Shown: piece after piece, positions 18,419 to 27,775 of the stretch | Layout of the letters: each line of letters opens with the position of its first letter | Position numbering within the stretch: position 1 is the stretch's first letter | DNA from: Roseiarcus sp963820775 | GTDB taxonomy: Bacteria > Pseudomonadota > Alphaproteobacteria > Rhizobiales > Beijerinckiaceae | Direction: 5' to 3' | Length of the DNA stretch: 64,000 nucleotides | Assembly (NCBI GenBank): GCA_963820775.1 | Contig: CAWGBF010000012.1 | Location: 62,001 to 126,000 of the forward strand | Position numbers and translations under genes: made by a program | The notes under the pieces: model-generated | Seen by the model: the letters and a program-made list of their open reading frames with translations, nothing else | Told to the model about the DNA's origin: nothing | Database searches by the model: none

Positions 18419-19657
18419 GTGGATCTCGGCGTCACCGACAAAATCAGTCCGCTCATCGCCGCCGTCCGGGCGATGGTGCGCGACGAGATCATGCCGCTCG
18501 AGGACGAATACCATGCCGAGGTCGGCCGCGAGGGCGATCGCTTCAAGCCGACCAAGCGCATGGTCGAGATCCTGGAATCGCTGAAAGCCAAGGCGCGCTC
18601 CAAAGGCCTGTGGAATTTCTGGCTCACCGGCCCCGACAAGGGCTTCGGCCTGACCACCGTCGAATACGCCTATCTCGCCGAGGAAATGGGCTGGTCGCCG
18701 CTCGCCTCCGAGGTCTTCAATTGCTCCGCCCCCGACACCGGCAACATGGAGGTGCTCGAGCGCTTCGGCTCGCCCGAGCAGAAGGCGCGCTGGCTGCCCG
18801 ATCTTCTCGAAGGGCGCGCGCGTTCGGCGTATCTCATGACCGAACCCGGCGTCGCCTCGTCGGATGCGACCAACATCGCCATGGATGCGCGCCTTGACGG
18901 CGACGAATGGGTGCTCAATGGCGAGAAGTGGTGGTCGTCCGGCGCCGGCGATCCGCGCTGCTCGCTCTATATCACCATGGCGCTGACCGATCCCGACGCC
19001 ACGCCGCACGCGCGCCATTCGATGCTGCTCGCGCCCGCTGCGACGAAGGGCATCGAGATCTTAAGAGCGATGAAGGTCTATGGCGACGACGACGCGCCGC
19101 ACGGCCACATGCACATCCGCTTTCGCGACGTCCGCCTGCCCAAGGACGCCATGATCCTCGGCCGCGGACGCGGCTTCGAGATCGCGCAGGGACGGCTCGG
19201 GCCGGGGCGCATCCACCATTGCATGCGCGCGATCGGCCAGGCCGAGCGGGCGCTCGAGGCGATGTGCCGGCGCGCCGCGGCGCGCACGGCGTTCGGCCAG
19301 AAGCTCTCGCGTCTCGGCGCCAACCCCGACATCATCGCCGAAGCGCGCATGAGCATCGAAATGGCCCGCCTGCTGTGCCTGAAAGCCGCCTGGGCCATGG
19401 ACACGCAAGGCGCGCGCGCCGCGGCGCCGCTCATCTCGCAGATCAAGGTCATCGCCCCGCGCATCGCGCTCGAAGTGATCGATCAGGCGGTGCAATTGCA
19501 CGGGGGCGCCGGCGTCAGTCAGGATTTCCCGCTCGCCCGCATGTGGACCCATGTGCGCACGTTGCGCCTCGCCGACGGGCCCGACGCCGTGCACCGGCGG
19601 GTGATCGCGAAAGCCGAGATGAAGCGCTACACCAACGAGGAGGCGGGCGCGCGGTGA
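18419..19657 (+). CDS. acyl-CoA dehydrogenase family protein, ACAD10/11 C-half-like
   Basis: FAD enzyme of 412 residues. N-terminal helical domain, then YLMTEPGVASSDATNI (flavin/substrate loop) and WWSSGAGDPRCSLYITMALTD. The C-terminal domain carries GRIHHCMRAIGQAERALE and the QLHGGAGVSQDFPLARMW signature. GTG 18419 lies five bases after GGGAGG. It overlaps the next gene by four bases (GTGA). Proteins of this type paired with a phosphotransferase process 4-hydroxyacyl-CoAs: the acid is phosphorylated at C4 and phosphate is eliminated (LvaA/LvaC of Pseudomonas levulinate catabolism; fused as ACAD10/11 in animals). That role is inferred from the pairing. Confidence 0.87.
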   Translation: MDLGVTDKISPLIAAVRAMVRDEIMPLEDEYHAEVGREGDRFKPTKRMVEILESLKAKARSKGLWNFWLTGPDKGFGLTTVEYAYLAEEMGWSPLASEVFNCSAPDTGNMEVLERFGSPEQKARWLPDLLEGRARSAYLMTEPGVASSDATNIAMDARLDGDEWVLNGEKWWSSGAGDPRCSLYITMALTDPDATPHARHSMLLAPAATKGIEILRAMKVYGDDDAPHGHMHIRFRDVRLPKDAMILGRGRGFEIAQGRLGPGRIHHCMRAIGQAERALEAMCRRAAARTAFGQKLSRLGANPDIIAEARMSIEMARLLCLKAAWAMDTQGARAAAPLISQIKVIAPRIALEVIDQAVQLHGGAGVSQDFPLARMWTHVRTLRLADGPDAVHRRVIAKAEMKRYTNEEAGAR

Positions 19658-20682
19658 GCGGCGCGTTCCCCGAGGATACGAGCGCGCTCGACGCGTGGGC
19701 GGGCGCCCACATCGAGGGCTGGCGCGGCCCAAGCGTGGTGAAGAAATTCCCCACCGGACAGTCGAACCCGACCTATCTGATCGACGCCGCGAGCGGCCGC
19801 TACGTGCTGCGCCGCAAGCCGCCCGGCAAGCTGCTCAAGAGCGCGCATCTGATCGAGCGCGAGTTCCGGGTGCTGAAGGCGCTGGAAGGGGTGAAATATC
19901 CCGCCCCGCGGGCGCTTGCGCTGTGTGAAGACGAGGGCGTGATCGGGACGGCCTTCTATCTCATGGCCTTCATCGGCGGGCGGGTCCTCTGGGACCCGGC
20001 GCTGCCCGACCTTCCGCGCGAGGATCGGCGCGCGGTCTATGACGCCATGAACGAGGGCCTCGCGCGCCTGCACTCAATCGACATCGCCGCTGTGGGCCTG
20101 TCGGATTACGGCAAGCCGGGCAGCTACTTCACCCGTCAATACCAACGCTGGACCGACCAGTACCGGGCCAGCGAAACGGCGCGGATGGAGGACATGGAGC
20201 GCCTGATCGCCTGGCTTGCGGACAGGATCCCGGCGGACGACGGCCGCGTCGCGCTGGTGCACGGCGACTGGCGCATCGACAACATGATCTTCGACTCAAG
20301 CGCGCCGCGCCTGCTTGCGGTCCTCGACTGGGAGCTGTCGACCCTCGGCCATCCGTTCGCCGATCTCGCCTACCAATGCATGCAGTGGCGGTTGCCAGCG
20401 GGCAAGTATCGCGGATTGGACGGCGTCGACCGCAGCGCGAACGGCATACCGACCGAGGGCGAGTATGTCGCCGCCTATTGCCAGCGAATGGGGCTCGAGA
20501 GCATCCCCGACTGGACTTTCCTCATAGCCTTCAGCTTCTTCCGCAGCATCGCCATCCACCAGGGCGTCTATAAGCGTTCGCTCGATGGCAACGCTTCGAA
20601 TCCGGAGCTCGCCCGACGATTGGGCGAGTCCGTCCCGCTGGTGGCGCATATCGCCTGGGAGGGCGTTGAGGCCGGCCGTTAG
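19654..20682 (+). CDS. phosphotransferase family protein (APH/ECKinase fold), LvaA-like
   Basis: Aminoglycoside-phosphotransferase-fold kinase of 342 residues. The N-lobe reads KFPTGQSNPTYLID-RYVLRRKPPGKLL. The catalytic loop is LVHGDWRIDNMIFD, the Mg-binding Asp follows in VLDWELSTLGHPFADLAY, and the C-lobe ends the protein intact. It starts with GTG at 19654 inside the stop of the dehydrogenase gene, so the two are translated together. The pair mirrors the two halves of animal ACAD11. The likely substrate is a 4-hydroxyacyl-CoA, not an antibiotic; this is family knowledge plus context. Confidence 0.87.
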   Translation: MSGAFPEDTSALDAWAGAHIEGWRGPSVVKKFPTGQSNPTYLIDAASGRYVLRRKPPGKLLKSAHLIEREFRVLKALEGVKYPAPRALALCEDEGVIGTAFYLMAFIGGRVLWDPALPDLPREDRRAVYDAMNEGLARLHSIDIAAVGLSDYGKPGSYFTRQYQRWTDQYRASETARMEDMERLIAWLADRIPADDGRVALVHGDWRIDNMIFDSSAPRLLAVLDWELSTLGHPFADLAYQCMQWRLPAGKYRGLDGVDRSANGIPTEGEYVAAYCQRMGLESIPDWTFLIAFSFFRSIAIHQGVYKRSLDGNASNPELARRLGESVPLVAHIAWEGVEAGR

Positions 20683-20802
20683 GCGGCGTTCACCAGCGTT
20701 TCCGCTTCCAAGAGGCGCGCGGCTGTCTTGCCGGCGGTGACCGCCCATGCTAAGCGGCTCGCGACCCTGCGGCGAGCGTTTCAGCGCCTCACCGCTGGCC
20801 CC

Positions 20803-20892
20803 GGAGAGGTGGCAGAGTGGTCGATCGCGCCGCACTCGAAATGCGGAGTACGCGCAAGTGTACCGGGGGTTCGAATCCCTCCCTCTCCGCCA
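20803..20892 (+). tRNA. tRNA-Ser (anticodon CGA)
   Basis: A 90-base class II tRNA with encoded CCA. The acceptor GGAGAGG pairs with CCTCTCC. The anticodon stem CCGCA/TGCGG holds the loop CTCGAAA (anticodon CGA, codon UCG). It has a long variable arm and the T-loop GGTTCGAATCC. It is the probable integration point of the island that follows. Confidence 0.95.
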
Positions 20893-21252
20893 CGAGTTAA
20901 GCTATTGATATAACGACGTTTTATTAGTCCCAGCGACCTAATTTCCTGCGACATGTCCGGGACTTGTCAGGACGTTGCGAAAAGTCAGTACGGGAGAGAC
21001 GCCAAAGTGGGTTTTTCTCAGAAGTCTCAAGGCTTTAAGTCTCGGAGTGACTTTTCGGTGGTACGGGCGTCTCTGACTGCTCGGTTCCCGGGAACCATCT
21101 TTCCGGCCTCGCGTCTCCCGGTGCGGCAGCTATTCTCTAACGCAACAAGCGGCAGGCCCTTGCCGAACATTTCTCTCCCCGGGGCGCATCGCCGCGCGAG
21201 GAGCGCAGGAGTTCGGAGCCAGGGATCGAATCGTAAGGGATGGACTATCCGG
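20893..21252. other. 360-base gap with interlaced inverted repeats between tRNA-Ser and the recombinase
   Basis: No credible gene. CGAAAAGTCA (20978-20987) is the exact complement of TGACTTTTCG (21048-21057), and AGAGACGCC (20995-21003) of GGCGTCTCT (21066-21074). The two pairs interlock. This lies beyond the 3' end of the serine recombinase gene and next to the tRNA, where an attachment site would be expected. I see no second copy of the tRNA 3' end in the window. Confidence 0.4.
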
Positions 21253-22674
21253 TTAGGTGAACCCCAGCGCGGCTCGCTGATCCTGCCACTCGAGGGGCAG
21301 ACGGGTGTCGGCCATCAGCTTGTTGGCGGTGAGCCCAGACGGTTGCTTCCCTGCAAGGATCGTGGCGACAATATCAGGGGCGAGGAAAGCCAACCGCACA
21401 AGGCGCGTCGCGTACGAAGCCGTGACCCGTTCCTCGCGCGCGACGGCATCGAGTGGCGGACAGTTCGGCTCGAACATTCGCTTGGCGATTCTCTGGCTTC
21501 GCACGAGCAACCGGATCAAGGTCGTATCCGCTGGGGCGGAATTCGCGACGCCATCGACGATGAACTTCATCTCTTTGCCGGTTCGCTTCAGGCTCGCGGG
21601 AACGCTGAGCCTAATCAAAGTTTCTTCGGAGCCATCCGAGTTCGCATTCGACGCTCGATTCCGATCGACAACTCCCTCGCCGACGCCTTGATTCAAAAGC
21701 CAGCTCGCTACACGGGCCGAGCCGACGTCAAGGTCAATGCGATCCGCGTGAACCTGCACCCTGATGAGGATGGAGCGCGCAAAGTCACACTGCCTCTCGG
21801 TCGGCAAATGTTCCCAACGGGCGGAGAGCGCCGCCGCCGCGTCCCTCAACCTCTTCTGCATCGGCGCATCGCTTTCCTCGTTCGCAGTCGCGTTCAGGAT
21901 TTCGACGGGATCGCCTAAGAGAGCACGCAGGCGGCCGATGACGAGGGCCTCGAGATTTGACGCCGGAACCCGCTGACCCTGGGAACTGGCTGTTGCAGGG
22001 TCGGTGATGAGGCGGCGTGAGATATAGTAGCGATACCGGGTTCCCTTCTTGATCGCGTGGGTCGGTGTCATGGGTTCGGAACTGGCGTCGAAGACGATGC
22101 CGGCCAGCAAGCTTGGTTCGCGGGCCTTGTCACCTTCCCGCCGCTCGATCCGGTTCACTTCGAGATGGCTCTGCACTCGGCCCCACAACTCTTCGTCGAC
22201 GATCGCTGCATGTTCTCCCGGGAAGGCAATGCCCTTGTAGACGATGTTGCCTCGCTAGATCCGGTTCTTCAACATCAGATAGAGCGCGCCGCGCGAAAAC
22301 CGCTGGCCGCCATAGGCGCTCCCATCCGCCGCCGTGCGGCGTTTGCTGACGACGCCTGCGGCGGCGAGATCATCCCGCAAGGCGCGCACGGTCCCCAGTT
22401 TAATATAGCGTCGAAAGATGTCGCGCACGGTCTCCGCTTCCGCTTCATTGACGACGAGTTTGCGTTCCTTGACGTCGTAGCCGAGCGCGGGCTGCCCGCC
22501 CATCCACATGCCCTTCCTTTTCGACGCGGCGATCTTGTCGCGGATTCGTTCTCCCGTGACCTCGCGCTCGAACTGAGCGAAGGAGAGCAGCACGTTGAGC
22601 GTGAGGCGACCCATGCTTGAGGTTGTATTGAAGGCTTGCGTGACGGACACGAATGACACGCGTTGTGCGTCGAA

Positions 22675-23834
22675 TACCAAGAACTCGGTGATCATGACCG
22701 ATAGGCCCAGTCCCGAAGGCCGATCGACATGATCCTCCAGGGCTGGTTTATGAGCTTGTTCCATGCTTCGCAGCAGTGATCGACGATGTCGTCGAAGCAA
22801 TTGAAGATCCGATTTGAGAGCCAGTTGTCGCGCAGGAACTGCCAGATGTTTTCCTGCGGGTTGAGCTCTGGGCACTTTGCGGGGAACGGGATCAGCGTCA
22901 TGTTGGGCGGGACGATCAATCTGCCGGACAAATGCCAGCCGGCCTGATCGACCAGCAGCACGGCGTGCGCTCTCGGCGCGATCTGGGTGGCGATTTCGGC
23001 GAGATGGAGGTTCATCGCCTCCGTGTTGCAGCGTGGCATGACCAGGGCCGCGCCTTTGCCGTCCTTGGGACAGATCGCGCCGAAGATATAAGCCGAGGCG
23101 GTTCGCTGATCTTTGGGAGCGCTTGGACGCGCGCCGCGCTTGGCCCAGCGCCGGGTGATCTTGTTCTTCTGGCCGACGCGCGCCTCGTCGGCGAACCAGA
23201 CCTCTATGGCGCTGGGCTCGACGTCCTTCTCGCGCCCGATCGCTTCCAGGCGCGCGGAAAAGCTTTTTTAAAATCTTCGATCGCGCCTGCGGCCTGAGCA
23301 TGATGGCGGGGACGGGCCGAGAGCTTGCGATAACCCATGGCGCGCAGTTCGCGGCTCAACGTCTGCTTGGCGACGACGACGCGAAACTCCTCGAAAATCC
23401 ATTGGCAGAGATCGACAATCCGCCAGCGCACGACCCCATGAACCGCCGGGATCGGGCCGCTCTCGATGATCGCGGCGAGCGCGGCGCGGTGTGCGCCGTT
23501 CAGCCGGGGAGCCTGTCCGGGCGGCTTGCGATCAATCAAGCCTTCCGGTCCATGGGCGTTGAACTTCATCACCCAATCGCGAATGATTTGAAGCGTCACC
23601 CCGCCGATCTTCGCCGCCTCGGTGCGCGTCGCGCCTTCGTAAACCGCCGCCAGAGCCAAAAGCCGCCTGGCCTGCGGCCCGTCCTTCGACCGCTTGGCCG
23701 CAGCTCTCACCATCTCAGCGTCATAATCGCCCCGAAGCGGAATGGGCATGGCGAACCTCCTCTGTTCGCCACCTTGAATCAGACGCCAGGCGAGTCAGGA
23801 ATCCCAACCGAGTCATCCCTTCAGAGATTTGGTA
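22675..23834 (-). mobile_element. IS630-type insertion sequence inside the recombinase gene
   Basis: 1160 bases ending TACCAA...TTGGTA, with imperfect terminal repeats (shared TACCAA, CTC, ATGAC and GG positions). It is flanked by GAA at 22672-22674 and 23835-23837. Joining the flanks with one GAA restores the recombinase reading. IS630 elements normally duplicate TA; if TA is counted as target (22675-22676 and 23833-23834), the recombinase frame is not restored. Confidence 0.75.
22692..23749 (-). CDS. IS630-family transposase, two frames joined at an A6 run
   Basis: DDE transposase. Frame 1 (23749-23204) encodes the N-terminal helix-turn-helix region (ALAAVYEGATRTEAAKIGGV) up to GAIEDFKK. 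Frame 2 carries the catalytic core: EVWFADEARVGQKNKITRRW (first Asp), AVLLVDQAGWHLSG (second Asp) and ELNPQENIWQFLR (Glu), ending at 22692. The switch is a -1 shift at TTTTAAAAAAGC (about 23266-23277), the kind of run at which IS630 transposases are known to frameshift. ATG 23749 has GAGGAGG upstream. Both frames look intact, so the element may be active. Confidence 0.82.
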
Positions 23835-24198
23835 GAAGACCTCGATAATCTTGGCGAAATCAGCCAGCGATCGCGTCAGCCGATCGACCTTGTAGACGAC
23901 GACCACGTCAACCTTGCCAGCGCGAATGTCGTCCAGCAGCCGTTGCAGCGCCGGACGATCCATCGTGCCTCCGGAATAAGCTCCGTCGTCATAAAGGGTG
24001 GCGAGAGCGGTCCGACCTTCATGCTTTTGGCTCGTGATGTAGGCCTCACAGGCTTCGCGCTGCGCATCGAGAGAATTGAACGCCTGCTCGAGGCCTTCCT
24101 CCGAAGATTTGCGGGTGTAGACGGCGCAGCGGACCTTCGCGCGTGCTGGGGAGTTTGTTTGACGGAGTTCAACCATTTGGGTTCTCCGACTTCATCTC

Positions 24199-24825
24199 CT
24201 AGCCGGTCAAGAGATTGTCGGGCGCCGCTGCTCCAGTCGCTGACCTTTGCGTCAGCCCGAAGAATCGAGGCCCGGACCATCTGGCGCCGGTAATGTCGTG
24301 CGCGATCTTGGTCAGCGAACGGTAGGCCTTGCCTTGGAACTCGAAGCCGTCGTCAGTAACGCTGACCGTGTGGGTTCGCCCATGCCATTCGCGAACCAGG
24401 CGCGATCCGGGTTTGATCTTGGGGCTCGGAGGCGGCGCAATCGTTCCGCCCTTTTCGAACTCCGCGGCCAAGGTCGCTAGCCGGCGCAGCGTCGCCTTGG
24501 ACGCGCCGCCATGGGCGATCTCCTGCAGCCGGTAGGCAATAGCCCGGATCATGATATCGCGGCTCAGCCTTGGCGGGTCGGCGCGAAAGAGTCGCCGCCA
24601 TTCGAGGCGCAGGTCGCCGAGGCTGAGATCAGCCAAGGCCGCCAGGCGGTCCGACAACCGGCTCGCGCCGTCCGACGCCTTCGCCGCAGCCCTGGCCCCA
24701 TTTTCGAGACCGTTCATCGCGCCGGAGTCGTCCTGATCAAGGCTGGCGGCGGCGGTCCGTCCATGCGGCGCGGCGGCCGAATTGTCGGTCGGCAGCCGCG
24801 CTAAGCATTTCCCACTTGATCGCAT
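24199..24825 (-). CDS. DUF2924 domain protein
   Basis: Small protein encoded next to large serine recombinases in many alphaproteobacteria; function unknown. Recognisable stretches are LSLGDLRLEWRRLFRADPPR, MIRAIAYRLQEIAHGG and RLVREWHGRTHTVSVTDDGF followed by FEFQGKAYRSLTKIAHDITG-RWSGPRFFGL. The last block resembles a DNA-associated fold found in recombinase companions. ATG 24825 gives 208 residues; ATG 24717 (MNGLENG) would also keep the whole domain. The gene ends 22 bases before the recombinase start, so they are one operon. Confidence 0.82.
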   Translation of the reverse strand: MRSSGKCLARLPTDNSAAAPHGRTAAASLDQDDSGAMNGLENGARAAAKASDGASRLSDRLAALADLSLGDLRLEWRRLFRADPPRLSRDIMIRAIAYRLQEIAHGGASKATLRRLATLAAEFEKGGTIAPPPSPKIKPGSRLVREWHGRTHTVSVTDDGFEFQGKAYRSLTKIAHDITGARWSGPRFFGLTQRSATGAAAPDNLLTG

Positions 24826-24830
24826 CGAGA

Positions 24831-25440
24831 CTACGAAGCGAGTGCGAGGGTCGCCAAGGCTCGGTAGACCGAAGCGCGCCCGTTCTCGCCACGCTCCAGG
24901 CGAACCTCGTAGCCGCGATGACGAAGGCCGGTCAGCGCGGCTCGCGCGGTATGGGGCAACCACCCCGTGGCGGCGATCAGCTCGTCCAACTTCGCGCCCT
25001 GATCGCGGTGAAGCAACTCAATTACGCGCGCGATCTTCGTGCCCTGGCGGGGCGCCGTCGCTGTTGCTGGGGCCGTTACGCTCCAGGCCGCCGCCATATT
25101 TGCAACGGTCTTCGCTTTCGACGAAACCTCGTTCGTGTTCCGCGGAACGGCCATGCTGGGTATGGATCGCGAGCCGCGCTCCTCGGCCGATAGCCTTCAG
25201 TCCGACGTCGGTCAATTTCAACGACTACGCTTCGCCCGTCTCGTCGCGGCGCCGCCAGGCTTCCACCCCGGCCTTCGCCTTGATCTCGCGGACGAGGCCA
25301 GCCTTCAGAAGCTTGGCCGCGACCTTCTGCGTCGCGGCGGCCTTCAGGGTCTTCGGCGGGATGAGGCAGCGATCCTTGCGTTGTGACGCCTCGGACAGAA
25401 TCGAAAATTGCGTGTCAGTAAGTTTGGCAGGGGAATTCAT
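24831..25440 (-). pseudogene. DUF3489 protein with in-frame amber and a frameshift
   Basis: Helix-turn-helix protein that usually precedes DUF2924 and the recombinase. The N-terminal half is MNSPAKLTDTQFSILSEASQ... (ATG 25440, preceded by GAGAGG). The C-terminal DUF3489 half is KIARVIELLHRDQGAKLDEL-IAATGWLPHTARAALTGLRH-RGYEVRLERGENGRASVYRA, ending TGA 24831. Between them TAG at 25227-25225 interrupts ETGEA-SLKLTDVGLKAIG in frame, and near 25175 the frame changes by one base. Without both repairs it is dead. Confidence 0.75.
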
Positions 25441-26149
25441 CGAAATCATCCTCTCGGGTTTGACGGCGCTGTCGCCGTCACCACCGCGAGGCCCGGACCG
25501 GAGACGAGCCGGGCGAGGCCGAAGAATTCAACAATCAACCTATCGGCGGTAAGCCGCAGGTGCCTGAGCGCCCGTGACCACAGCATGACCATTGCTCTCT
25601 TGCGAGGCGAAAGCGAGTTAAATCTGAGGCTTGCGGGCAGATAGCGACAATTTGTTAGTGTTCGCGTTCCGCCCATAAACATCTTTGAAATTCACTAGCG
25701 AAATCCCTCGATTCGAAGCCGCCAAGCCGCGATGGCCATCAACGCAATATACACTATGGCGCGACCCTTGTTGTTTCGCTGCTGTTGTTTAGCGCGGCGC
25801 TAAATGTGCTGCTCGGCGGCGCCGCGCGGTCTTCCGTAACCCTGCCGCTTGGTCTGCCGTGGCTCGGCGCGCATTTCCCCATCTCGAATGGGTAAAACTA
25901 CGTATTGACTTTTTACTTGAGCTTGACCGCACTCGTAAGTCGAGAATCTGTGTTGCCGGTGTCACGTCTTGGCAAGACGAGGCTGTCCTGGCCCCTCCTG
26001 TCGGCTCGTTTGTTAGCTAATGACATAGCTTATTCAATACCGTTAGGTTTATTACCACCTACAAGGCGCGTGGCTGAGTTTGAGATTCATTCTCAATACA
26101 ACATCAATAGCCGGAATAAATACGTATACTCTATTGTCAGATACCCATT
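25441..26149. other. 709-base stretch with only a gene fragment
   Basis: Holds the truncated HyfB-like fragment at 25746-25895. The rest is non-coding. GC falls markedly after 25890. An open minus-strand frame at 25446-25682 has no coding features and overlaps nothing conserved. No repeats of note. Confidence 0.4.
25746..25895 (+). pseudogene. fragment resembling the N-terminus of a hydrogenase-4/NuoL-type membrane subunit
   Basis: The open frame reads HYGATLVVSLLLFSAALNVL then ARSSVTLPLGLPWLGAHF before a stop at 25893-25895. One hydrophobic helix followed by LPLGLPWLGxHF is the start of HyfB-like proton-pumping subunits. The remaining 600 or so residues are missing, so this is debris from an insertion or deletion. 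Low certainty because the match is short. Confidence 0.4.
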
Positions 26150-26951
26150 TTGGACATCCTCATGGGCGATTTGGATAAGGGCGACGTTCCAGGCTTGAAG
26201 GGTAATCTGGCCTGGCACATGGAGGCAGTCTCTGCGGAGGGGCCGACACCGCGTCGAATACTGGTCGTGTCGGATATTCGTATCCTACGCGAAGGTCTGG
26301 CAGAGGTGCTCGCTAGAGACAGCTCTTTTTCGGTTGTCGGCATCGTCGGCCGAACTCGAGGAGGCGCTTGAGATCGCGACATCGCAGACCGCGCAGATCG
26401 CTCTCGTCGACAGTGCTTTGCCCGAAGGGACCAATGCGGTCTTACGGTTGCGAGAACTGTCGCCAGCAGTTCAGATTATAGCCTTCGCGTTGAGCAATTC
26501 AGAGGACGCGGTGATCAGATGGGCTGAGGCCGGGGCCTGCGGCTACGTGCCACGCAGCGCGTCGCTCAGCGATGTAGTCGACTTCATCGACTGCATCCTC
26601 CGCGGAGAGCAGGTCTGTTCGAGACGCGTCGCGGGAGGTCTGTTGCGTCGGATTGCTGCCGGGCAGTCACGTTCGGGGCGACAATCCGATCCCGAGCGGC
26701 AGCCCATACTCACAGCACGTGAACATGACATCGTCCGGTGCCTTGGCGCGGGGTTGAGTAACAAAGATATCGCGAGACGTCTTAACATTGGTTTGGCGAC
26801 CACCAAGTCGCACGTCCACAACGTGCTGAACAAGCTTATGCTGGAACGGCGCAGCCAAGTGCCGTACTGGATTCGGGCCAACGCGTCGTCGTTCGCTACG
26901 GCCGGGGGGATCTTGCCACACCAGGAGACAATCCGAGGCGACTTAATCTAG
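26150..26951 (+). CDS. LuxR/NarL-family response regulator (one frameshift)
   Basis: DNA-binding response regulator. The receiver begins RRILVVSDIRILREGLAEVL (about residue 35) and continues after a one-base break near 26345 with the phosphoacceptor Asp in IALVDSALPEG, AGACGYVPRSAS and the C-terminal helix. The LuxR helix-turn-helix at the C-terminus reads LTAREHDIVRCLGAGLSNKD-IARRLNIGLATTKSHVHNVL. The start is uncertain: ATG 26150 gives a long N-terminal extension and ATG 26219 is nearer the usual length. No partner kinase is adjacent. It lies upstream of the eCIS genes and could control them, which is inference. Confidence 0.75.
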
Positions 26952-27485
26952 GCCGAAAAGATCACTGCGTTTCCGCAAGCCTGGATCCGACTCTTCTCAT
27001 CGATGGAAAGGACGACAGCGTGCGCGTGCGGATCGAGATAGAGATCGTCCACGTCGCGCAGCTTGTCCACGAACGGGGGTCTTTGGACAGCTTGAACTGC
27101 CAGGTGCGATGCAGCTGGGGCCGATAGGCGCGCCAAGCGCTGCACGGAAGAGACACTCACGCCGGTGGCCTCCGCGATTGCCGTGCCCGACCAACGCGTG
27201 GCTTTGGCCGACGGCGGCTCCATCGTCAGCGCCACGACCCGCTAGGCGACAGCGGGATCGAGTTTCGGAATGCGCGAAGGCCTCGTCTTGTCGCGCAGCA
27301 GTCCTTCGAAGCGCTCGGCGCCAGATGCAGGTCTTACCTGTCTCCCGCATGATCGCCTTCGTCCCCACCCCTTCGGCGCTCAGCAACAGATCTGCGTCCG
27401 CCACATATGCTTCTGTGGAGCGTTCCGGTCGCTAACCAAGACACGAAGCCGTTCAAGGCCGGCGGATGTGACGGAAAACGTGACG
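26948..27485 (-). pseudogene. ISRj2-like IS630-family transposase remnant
   Basis: 5' half of a transposase in several frames. From the start: AGLERLRVLVSDRNAPQKHMW (about 27480-27420), LLLSAEGVGTKAIMRETGKT (27400-27345), ALTMEPPSAKATRWSGTAIA (27235-27176), then DDLYLDPHAHAVVLSIDEKS to RIQA near 26975, where it ends without the DDE core. At least three frame changes. It overlaps the 3' end of the response-regulator gene by four bases, so the truncation point is that gene. Confidence 0.75.
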
Positions 27486-27775
27486 CCGCTTCTTCTGCCC
27501 CAGACTCGCACGGCGCAAGTCCGGCCGGAATCCCTATCGGGATTCGAATGTCAGGTTCGATCCAGTCGCATAGCCGTTGCTCGCCCGACCTCGCTGGGGA
27601 CAGCGGTTTGAGCACCTGACCAAAATCCGCACCTCTCCAATTAGAAGCTCTCCTGAGCCGGCATGGCGACAAGCTTTTCCTTCCGCTCCTCGATCCAATC
27701 TCTACCTAAAGATTGATTTCGCGCGAGTGCATTCCCTGCGCACGCTCGCGAATGTTCTTGTTTAGGAATTCACTC
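27486..27775. other. gene-free debris between transposase remnant and receiver gene
   Basis: No conserved coding content. AGGAATT at 27764-27770 is a weak ribosome site of the next gene. Nothing further recognised. Confidence 0.3.

Larger units (their letters stand above)
21253..24176 (-). pseudogene. large serine recombinase, broken by an IS and an amber codon
   Basis: Site-specific recombinase that would integrate or excise the island. The N-terminal resolvase domain (24176-23838) has the catalytic serine in CAVYTRKSSEEGLEQAFNS and VYKVDRLTRSLADFAKIIEVF. The domain resumes after the insertion (22671 downwards) with FDAQRVSFVSVTQAFNTTSS and FAQFEREVTGERIRDKIAAS. The recombinase domain, the zinc-ribbon-like region and the C-terminal tail run to TGA 21253. 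Two lesions are present. A 1160-base IS sits between EVF and FDAQ, and joining the flanks restores the frame exactly. A TAG at 22257-22255 replaces the Tyr of the conserved NRIYRG stretch. Inactive unless the amber is read through and the IS lost. Confidence 0.88.

Noticed and set aside
25446..25682. Minus-strand 78-codon open frame upstream of DUF3489
   Set aside because: No ribosome site, no recognisable motif, composition like non-coding sequence.
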